Below the pieces are notes generated by a model, which worked only from the letters and a program-made list of their open reading frames with translations, made no database searches and was not told where the DNA came from. From Synergistaceae bacterium (lineage in GTDB: Bacteria > Synergistota > Synergistia > Synergistales > Aminobacteriaceae), in the NCBI GenBank assembly GCA_022837505.1, contig JALHFZ010000069.1:1-10070 (forward strand): a stretch of DNA of 10,070 bases. The letters are read 5' to 3'. Shown piece after piece: positions 5,638-10,070 of this stretch. The translations under genes were made by a program, and so were the position numbers. Within the stretch, counting starts at the first letter, position 1; each line of letters opens with the position of its first letter.

Positions 5638-7584
5638 ATGAGATCCATCGGGAAATTCCTCGCGCCCCTCTGCCTGATTCTCGCCCTCCTGGCGGCCCCC
5701 GCCACGGGAGCGGAGGTCATCACAAATTTCGCCTCCACGGCGGAGGTGAAAGAGGACTCAACCCTTGTCGTGCGGGAGGACATCACCGTCCGGGTGGAAG
5801 GCAAGGAGATTCGAAAGGGAATTTACCGGGACTTCCCCACGAAATATACCTCCCCGTCGGGGAAAGGCATCACGGTGGGGTTCTCCGTAAAAGAAACCCT
5901 CCTCGACGGCGAAAAAGTCCCTTTTTCCACCGAATCTGTATCCAACGGCGTCCGGGTGAAAATCGGCGATCCGGATTCCTCAGCCCCCCTCGGGGTCCAC
6001 ACCTATTCCATCCTCTACACCACCACCGGACAGATCGGCTTCTTCGACGGTCACGACGAACTCTACTGGAACGTGACGGGGAACGGCTGGATCTTCCCCA
6101 TTGAACATGCCGTCTTCTCCCTCTCCCTGCCCAACAAGACTCCCTTCACTTCAGTGGATGTCTATACGGGCGTTCAGGGGGCGAAGGGGCGGGATGCCCG
6201 GGTGCTTCCCGACAGACGGGCGGAGACCACGGCTGTCCTCGCTCCCCGGGAGGGGTTCACTGTGGCCTATACATGGCCGAAGGGGATTGTCACTCCTCCG
6301 AAACCCCCCCTTCGTTACACCTTTTTCTCCCGCTACGGATATCTTTTTTTCTGGGGTGCTCCCCTGCTCCTTCTCGTCTACTACGTCGCCGCATGGCTCC
6401 GCTGGGGAAAGGATCCACCGAAACGCTCGGTCATTCCCCTCTTCGCCCCTTCGGAGGGACACAGCCCCGGCTTTCTCCGCTACGTACGGCGGATGGAGAT
6501 GGACAACGCCTGCTTCACCGCCGAGATCCTCAACCTCGCCGTCAAGGGGTTCATCACCATCGAGGAGATGACCCTCGACGAGGCCATGCAGCGCCTCGGA
6601 CAGATCGGCGAGACCGGCCTCGTCAAGGGGATGATGTCCCTTGCCTCGAAGCTGGCGGGGAAGCGCTACTCCCTCCATCTCGTCCGGAATCGCCTTCGTG
6701 AAAAGCCGACCTCGAAGGAAGAGGCTCTCCTGATTTCCACCCTCTTTGCAGATTCCCGGGATGAACTGCTTCTTCAGCAGGGCAACCATGCGATCCTTCA
6801 GTCAGCCCGCTCACAGCTCGAAGCCCTCTACAAGAAGGGGGCAAAACCCCTCTTCTCGAAAAATACCTTCCCCTGGCTTGTGGGGTTCCTGATCCCTGCC
6901 GCCCTGTGGCTGCTCATGGCCTGGGGAGGGCAGGTGGAAACAGCTGTCGTCTCCGGGGTAGCAACAGTCTCCCTGCTGGTGACGGGGGAAATTTTCCTCT
7001 CCATCTGGCGGACCCTTCGGGAGAGAGGGCGCTTTTTCAGAAAGCTCCTCGGACTGCTCATCCCGGTCCTTATCTCTGCGGGCATCGCGGCAATCTTCCT
7101 CTTCTGGCTCACCGAGGCCAATATCTCCATGCTCATCCCGCCCTTTACGATTACGGGGTTCGTGATCCTCTTCCGCAGGCTTATGACCGTCCGCACCCTC
7201 CGGGGAAACGACGTGCTCCTTGAAGCGGAGGGGCTTGCCCTCTACATGAATACGGCAGAGCGGCACCGCCTCGAGATGTTCAACCCCCCGGAGGAGACCC
7301 CCGAGGTCTTCGAGAGGCTGCTCCCCTACGCCTACGCCCTCGACACGGCGGAGACCTGGGCGAACCGTTTCGAGGACGTGCTGCGCCGGCAGGAATACTC
7401 CCCCGGCTGGTACACGGGCAGCTCCATGACGGCCTTCTACACGGGAAGCGCCGTGGCGGCCATGACCTCCTCCATGGCTTCGTCCATCTCCTCAGCCTCC
7501 GCGTCTCCCGGCTCCTCAAGTGGCAGCGGCGGAGGGGGATCCTCCGGAGGGGGAGGGGGAGGAGGAGGCGGGGGAGGCTGGTAG
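5638..7584 (+). CDS. DUF2207 membrane protein (YciQ-like) with Gly-rich tail
   Basis: 648 aa from ATG 5638, with GGAGAG 9 bases upstream. A TTG at 5611 overlapping the lemA stop is in frame, but would place nine extra residues before the signal peptide MRSIGKFLAPLCLILALLAAPATGAE. The N-terminal extracytoplasmic DUF2207 domain spans about 28-215 (VREDITVRVEGKEIRKGIYRD; GFFDGHDELYWNVTGNGW). A first transmembrane helix at about 235-255 is followed by the family segment WLRWGKDPPKRSVIPLFAPSEGHSPGFLRY and a cytoplasmic helical region. Three further hydrophobic segments lie at about 405-520. The cytoplasmic part contains GLALYMNTAERHRLEMFNPPEETPEVFERLLPYAYAL, typical of the family. The C terminus is Ser/Ala-rich, then a glycine run ending in Trp, the usual DUF2207 ending. 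Function unknown; co-transcribed with lemA, so probably one envelope-associated module. Terminator at 7624-7663. Confidence 0.9.
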   Translation: MRSIGKFLAPLCLILALLAAPATGAEVITNFASTAEVKEDSTLVVREDITVRVEGKEIRKGIYRDFPTKYTSPSGKGITVGFSVKETLLDGEKVPFSTESVSNGVRVKIGDPDSSAPLGVHTYSILYTTTGQIGFFDGHDELYWNVTGNGWIFPIEHAVFSLSLPNKTPFTSVDVYTGVQGAKGRDARVLPDRRAETTAVLAPREGFTVAYTWPKGIVTPPKPPLRYTFFSRYGYLFFWGAPLLLLVYYVAAWLRWGKDPPKRSVIPLFAPSEGHSPGFLRYVRRMEMDNACFTAEILNLAVKGFITIEEMTLDEAMQRLGQIGETGLVKGMMSLASKLAGKRYSLHLVRNRLREKPTSKEEALLISTLFADSRDELLLQQGNHAILQSARSQLEALYKKGAKPLFSKNTFPWLVGFLIPAALWLLMAWGGQVETAVVSGVATVSLLVTGEIFLSIWRTLRERGRFFRKLLGLLIPVLISAGIAAIFLFWLTEANISMLIPPFTITGFVILFRRLMTVRTLRGNDVLLEAEGLALYMNTAERHRLEMFNPPEETPEVFERLLPYAYALDTAETWANRFEDVLRRQEYSPGWYTGSSMTAFYTGSAVAAMTSSMASSISSASASPGSSSGSGGGGSSGGGGGGGGGGGW

Positions 7585-7623
7585 AAGACCCCGCCGACTC
7601 CGAAGCAGAACGTTACGATTACG

Positions 7624-7663
7624 AAAAAAGGGGACGTTTCCGGCCGGAAACGTCCCCTTTTTT
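7624..7663. terminator. Bidirectional rho-independent terminator (perfect 40-bp palindrome)
   Basis: A GC-rich stem of 14 base pairs (7630-7643 with 7644-7657) is flanked by six A on the left and six T on the right, so both strands read as stem plus T tract. It lies between the 3' end of the DUF2207 gene (7584) and the 3' end of the convergent I42-type gene (7697), and can stop both transcripts. Confidence 0.93.
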
Positions 7664-7696
7664 CTGCTGCCAGGAAAATATAAATCCGGGGTGAGG

Positions 7697-8314
7697 CTAC
7701 CGGACCATCAGGGAGAGGATATGGTAGGCTGCAGGAGATTTCCCCTTCTCCCAGGGGCGCTGATACCCCATGATGACGTTGGCTATTCCCTTCCGTTCTC
7801 CCTCGAAGGTCCACAGCTCCCATCCACCCCGGCCGGTCATAGAGGAATCCGCCGGAGAGGAGGGTTCCATGGAATTTTTGCTGAGCCGGGCACCTGTGGG
7901 ACGGCCTGAAGAAAGGATGGTCCAGCCGTACCCAGTGGAGGGATTTGAGGGGATACGGACCGTGTAGGTCTTTCCCTCGCCGGTGGAGGCGAGCTCAAGG
8001 GAGATGAAAAGATCTCCTTCCATGGGGAAACGGAGTCCGTCGATTCGGAGGTCCGCCGCTCTCTTCCCCTTCCAGCGGACCGCGAAGACAGATCCGGGGA
8101 CCATGCCGCTCACGACGAAGTTGCCGTTTATGTCCGTCACTGCCCTCCTGACAACCTTGCCGTCCCAGATGTTCATGGGCAGCCCCACGTACCCTCTTCC
8201 GTCCATGGTGAGGACAACCCCCCGGATGTGCCCTCCGGGAACTGCGGCGGTACCTTCCGCCGGAGCAAGGCAGAGCAATGAAGCCGTGAGACACAAAAGA
8301 GCAAGCCAACGCAT
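7697..8314 (-). CDS. Secreted chagasin-like (inhibitor family I42) protein with N-terminal carboxypeptidase-regulatory-like domain
   Basis: Predicted exported protein of 205 aa that may inhibit papain-like cysteine proteases. The start is ATG 8314, behind GGGGAGGA with a 6-base gap. It gives a signal peptide (MRWLALLCLTASLLCLAPAEGTAA); the frame stays open upstream to 8491 but only through the leader and terminator region. Residues about 28-115 look like a carboxypeptidase-regulatory or SpaA-like beta domain (HIRGVVLTMDGRGYVGLPMNIW, TDINGNFVVSGMVPG). Residues about 118-205 carry the three loop motifs of chagasin: NPSTGYGW, GRGGWELWTF and QRPWEKG. These loops insert into the protease active-site cleft in studied members. 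No cysteine protease gene is in the window, so the target could be an endogenous secreted protease or foreign ones. Single-gene unit ending at the bidirectional terminator. Confidence 0.82.
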   Translation of the reverse strand: MRWLALLCLTASLLCLAPAEGTAAVPGGHIRGVVLTMDGRGYVGLPMNIWDGKVVRRAVTDINGNFVVSGMVPGSVFAVRWKGKRAADLRIDGLRFPMEGDLFISLELASTGEGKTYTVRIPSNPSTGYGWTILSSGRPTGARLSKNSMEPSSPADSSMTGRGGWELWTFEGERKGIANVIMGYQRPWEKGKSPAAYHILSLMVR

Positions 8315-8365
8315 GAATGATCCTCCCCTTCCCGTAAACCTACGGTCTTTCTCTATAATTTCATA

Positions 8366-8394
8366 ATAATACACATTCTGATCAAAAAAATCCA
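8366..8394 (-). promoter_or_regulatory. Possible promoter of the I42-type inhibitor gene
   Basis: On the minus strand TGGATT (8394-8389, weak -35) and TATTAT (8371-8366, 5 of 6 to -10) are 17 bases apart in an AT-rich leader. They lie just downstream of the ncRNA terminator and upstream of ATG 8314. Tentative. Confidence 0.35.
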
Positions 8395-8399
8395 GAGAC

Positions 8400-8429
8400 A
8401 AAAAAAGGGAGGGGAAAAAATCCCCTCCC
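8400..8429 (-). terminator. Rho-independent terminator of the ncRNA
   Basis: On the minus strand GGGAGGGGA/TCCCCTCCC form nine pairs (8407-8415 with 8421-8429) around a 5-base loop, followed by seven T (8406-8400). No protein gene ends immediately upstream, so it most plausibly ends the structured RNA. Confidence 0.85.
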
Positions 8430-8651
8430 GGATATCTTCGGGTTATTCCGGACGGCTGTTCCAACTCTGTTTCAAACAACCAGCTCCTCAAGTTTCCTTG
8501 CTCTGTACCGCTGCGTTTCTTTCGTTCTTTGTGCTCTTTCGCTGCATAAAATGGTGCTTTGCACTGTCTTCGGATCTATGATCTACGTTCGGTTTTTCCT
8601 GACTGACTGTGGTGCTTTTGGTTCTTTATGCTGCCCGTCCGGATAACCCGT
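8400..8651 (-). ncRNA. Putative structured non-coding RNA, about 250 nt (6S-like architecture, identity unknown)
   Basis: A 300-base region without a credible ORF has a consensus -10 at its head and a strong terminator at its tail on the minus strand. Near its two ends, bases 8650-8635 pair with 8439-8455: CGGGUUAU with AUAACCCG, one bulged A, then CCGGACGG with CCGUCCGG, giving 16 pairs in a closing stem. Inside are small hairpins (GUGC-AAA-GCAC, CAAG-GAAA-CUUG with a GNRA-type loop) and a long-range GCAUAAA/UUUAUGC pairing. The sequence is A-rich, unlike the GC-rich genes around it. 5'-3' closure by a long stem around a looser interior resembles 6S RNA. I see no SRP, RNase P or tmRNA hallmarks. 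A different regulatory RNA is equally possible. Ends are estimates. Confidence 0.6.
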
Positions 8652-8657
8652 GGTTAC

Positions 8658-8686
8658 ATTATACCCTGCGGCCCCGGAGGGCGCAA
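8658..8686 (-). promoter_or_regulatory. Promoter of the putative ncRNA
   Basis: On the minus strand a perfect TATAAT (8663-8658) lies 17 bases after TTGCGC (8686-8681, three of six matches to the -35). A start near 8651 is implied, one base before the closing stem of the RNA. Confidence 0.6.
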
Positions 8687-8749
8687 GGGAGGAGAGACCC
8701 CCTCAGGGGACTTTAACCGGGATTTTACGGGTAATTCTCCGAATTCCTC

Positions 8750-9004
8750 TCATTTAGTGCAAAATTCTATTTTTATCCTTCTCCGGGGTAATCGGGGAAA
8801 AGCTCCCCCTGAACCCCTTCGCGCCGCATCACATTCCAGACCGAGAAGGCATTTCATTCTCCTGGCATTCTTCACGGCGTAATCCCGATAGCAGTTTTTG
8901 AAGAGCACATAAGCCCGGCCTGTCTGCTCCGCCCCCTCCAGAAGGGTCCTCCGCCAGGAGAGCAGCTCTCCGTCCGAGTAGAAATAGCGGAATTTTAGTA
9001 CCAT
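8750..9004 (-). pseudogene. Truncated, frameshifted duplicate of the DUF72 C terminus
   Basis: Reads KFRYFYSDGELLSWRR, then AYVLFKNCYRDYAVKNARRMKCLLGLECDA, which is the C-terminal part of a DUF72 (YecE-like) protein; about two thirds of the usual protein is missing. Compared with the copy at 9857-10070 it carries a Lys for the first conserved Asn (FKN versus FNN) and an extra base near 8825 that shifts the frame, so the tail becomes unrelated Arg-rich sequence. The start ATG 9004 lies in non-homologous or undetermined DNA with no good ribosome binding site. It lies 26 bases beyond the DUF6448 stop. Best read as a dead remnant of a duplication. Confidence 0.75.
8792..8996. repeat. Direct repeat, left copy (205 bp)
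   Basis: Matches 9867-10070 in the same orientation, with one single-base indel (near 8825) and very few substitutions (near 8821-8826, and T/G at 8897). The right copy is cut by the window edge, so the true repeat may be longer. Offset is about 1,075 bp. Confidence 0.95.
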
Positions 9005-9030
9005 CCACGTGCATCGACTTGATGGATCAA

Positions 9031-9654
9031 TTAGTGTCCGTGTCCTTCGCCGTCTCCTTTTTCCCGGTGACCATGGGCTCCTCCCGCTTGAATTATGCTG
9101 TTCAATCCTGCAACGTTGTGGACAAATATCACGTAGGCTTCTACATACTTTCTTCCGGCTTCGACGGATTCGTCCTTGTGCTTTTTGGCGTCCATCAGGT
9201 GCTTGAAACGCTCCTTGATACCCTTCTCGGCGGCTCGGCCGATCTTTTGCGCAAGTTCGTCCACGCTGCCCATCTCAATCGCCTTGTCGGCGGCGGCCAC
9301 AGGCGGTTCAATCTGACCGGCAGGCATCAGGCCCTCATAGGGTTCACCCTCGCCGGCCCGATGAATCCTTACGAGTGTTTCGAAGAAGTACATATCGGCA
9401 AGTTCTTTCGCCTCGGCGCCCTTGTTTCTCACGGCGAGCGTCTTCTTGAATGCAGCCTTGATTTCTTCCTCGTGTTCTGCCGTTACCCATTTGAGCAGAG
9501 GTGTCGGATCTCCCTTCTCAAGGGCCGCTTTTGCCTCAACCACCACAGGTCCGTCCAGAGTATCGCAATGGGCCCAAACCACATGAGGGGTGAACAACCA
9601 GTCACCAAACATTGCAACGACAAAAAAAACACCCACAATCACCAATATGCTCAT
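9031..9654 (-). CDS. DUF6448 family protein, membrane-anchored, His-rich tail
   Basis: 207 aa from ATG 9654 (AGGAGG 10 bases upstream; the ATG at 9687 would overlap that site). An N-terminal helix (MSILVIVGVFFVVAMFGDWLF) acts as signal anchor. The rest shows the DUF6448 pattern: HCDTLDGPVV (about 30-39), LLKWV, the ADMYFFETLVRIHRAGEGEPYEGLMPAG block, AADKAIEMG, and AGRKYVEAYVIFVH near the end. Function of the family is unknown. The conserved HCD and HRAGEG motifs and the C-terminal tail GHREKGDGEGHGH, with several His, would suit metal binding, but that is inference. Codon use is less G/C-biased than in the flanking genes, suggesting recent acquisition. It sits between two copies of a DUF72 C-terminal segment. 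TGC-TATGCT at 9691-9683 could be an extended -10 promoter. Confidence 0.8.
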   Translation of the reverse strand: MSILVIVGVFFVVAMFGDWLFTPHVVWAHCDTLDGPVVVEAKAALEKGDPTPLLKWVTAEHEEEIKAAFKKTLAVRNKGAEAKELADMYFFETLVRIHRAGEGEPYEGLMPAGQIEPPVAAADKAIEMGSVDELAQKIGRAAEKGIKERFKHLMDAKKHKDESVEAGRKYVEAYVIFVHNVAGLNSIIQAGGAHGHREKGDGEGHGH

Positions 9655-9687
9655 ATCAAGTATTCCTCCTTTGTTTTCCTCTAGCAT

Positions 9688-9856
9688 AGCACCGATGGAT
9701 CCGCTCTCCCGTGGTACACTTTTGCCTTCTAATGCCGGAAATAGAAATTCCGAAAGGGAAAGAAATGCTTCCGGGGGATTTACCCGGGATATTCCGACAA
9801 TTTATCAGAACACCTTTCAATTACTATACTATATAATCCGCCTTCGTCTCGCCTCC
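9688..9856. other. Intergenic region between DUF72 and DUF6448 genes
   Basis: AT-richer than its surroundings, with short A/T tracts (for example ACTATACTATATAAT at 9823-9837). TATAAT on the plus strand (9832-9837) has no -35 partner. No ORF, terminator or RNA gene is evident. Confidence 0.5.
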
Positions 9857-10070
9857 TTACGGGTCGTCGGGGAAAAGCTCCCCCTGAACCCCTTCGCCGG
9901 CATCACATTCCAGACCGAGAAGGCATTTCATTCTCCTGGCATTCTTCACGGCGTAATCCCGATAGCAGTTGTTGAAGAGCACATAAGCCCGGCCTGTCTG
10001 CTCCGCCCCCTCCAGAAGGGTCCTCCGCCAGGAGAGCAGCTCTCCGTCCGAGTAGAAATAGCGGAATTTT
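9857..10070 (-). CDS. DUF72 (YecE-like) protein, C-terminal end only
   Basis: The last 70 codons of a gene that continues to the right of the window; stop TAA at 9859-9857. The text reads YFYSDGELLSWRRTLLEG, then RAYVLFNNCYRDYAVKNARRMKCLLGLE, and ends GELFPDDP. The FNN-C-x(3)-YAVKNA block is the characteristic end of DUF72 proteins, TIM-barrel proteins of about 240-290 aa with no settled function. Unlike the copy at 8750-9004, this one keeps both Asn and an undisturbed frame, so it is the probable functional parent. Confidence 0.8.
   Translation of the reverse strand, partial: KFRYFYSDGELLSWRRTLLEGAEQTGRAYVLFNNCYRDYAVKNARRMKCLLGLECDAGEGVQGELFPDDP
9867..10070. repeat. Direct repeat, right copy (204 bp, cut by window end)
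   Basis: Partner of 8792-8996, same orientation. The identity continues to the last base of the window, so the right boundary is not visible here. Confidence 0.95.

Noticed and set aside
8354..8359. Plus-strand TATAAT in the leader of the I42 gene
   Set aside because: No -35 at the right distance and no plus-strand gene downstream.
8400..8651. tmRNA, SRP RNA or RNase P RNA as identity of the ncRNA
   Set aside because: No CCA-type tRNA-like end or tag ORF, no SRP GNAR-type apical hairpin with its asymmetric loop, and too short and without conserved P4 sequence for RNase P.
9019..9684. Plus-strand ORF of 221 aa opposite DUF6448
   Set aside because: Antisense to a protein with recognisable family motifs and a good ribosome binding site.
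1..10070. CRISPR array, tRNA or insertion sequence
   Set aside because: No regularly spaced short repeats, no cloverleaf-like segment with a recognisable T arm, and no transposase-like ORF seen. The only sizeable repeat is the DUF72 pair.

Overview
The window is high-GC bacterial DNA, dense in genes with short gaps. It suggests an anaerobic, probably amino-acid-fermenting bacterium. The clues are a selenocysteine-containing thioredoxin-like protein, an M20 amidohydrolase, a LemA/DUF2207 pair and strong GGAGG ribosome binding sites. A Synergistota-type organism is my best guess, but no phylogenetic marker here proves it.

Layout. Bases 1-1196 (+) hold the 3' part of a NarL/DegS-type sensor histidine kinase. 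Bases 1315-2541 (+) hold a duplicated YfbR-like HD-domain protein. Its 3' end overlaps the 3' end of a convergent M20 amidohydrolase (2529-3716, -). A divergent intergenic region at 3717-3858 carries a good sigma-70-type promoter for a two-gene unit on the + strand. The first gene is a secreted thioredoxin-fold protein whose active site reads U-P-A-C through an in-frame TGA, with a SECIS-like hairpin just downstream (3859-4239). The second is a CcdA-type membrane electron carrier (4249-4956). A rho-independent terminator follows at 4982-5007. Next come LemA (5063-5614) and a DUF2207 membrane protein with a Gly-rich tail (5638-7584). A perfect 40-bp palindrome at 7624-7663 can terminate transcription from both sides.

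From 7697 to the end everything reads on the - strand: a secreted chagasin-like (I42) protease-inhibitor protein (7697-8314); an apparently non-coding, structured RNA of about 250 nt with its own promoter and terminator (8400-8663); a broken C-terminal fragment of a DUF72 gene (8750-9004); a DUF6448 membrane-anchored protein of visibly different composition (9031-9654); and the intact C-terminal end of a DUF72 gene running off the window (9857-10070). The two DUF72 pieces form a near-identical direct repeat of about 205 bp flanking the DUF6448 gene.

How the genes work together. CcdA most likely passes reducing equivalents across the membrane to the exported Sec-thioredoxin, giving an extracytoplasmic reductase pair. 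LemA and DUF2207 form a commonly paired membrane unit of unknown role. The most interesting points are the hidden selenoprotein and its missed true start, the orphan structured RNA, the repeat-flanked DUF6448 module, and the tandem HD protein whose N-terminal copy has lost metal ligands.
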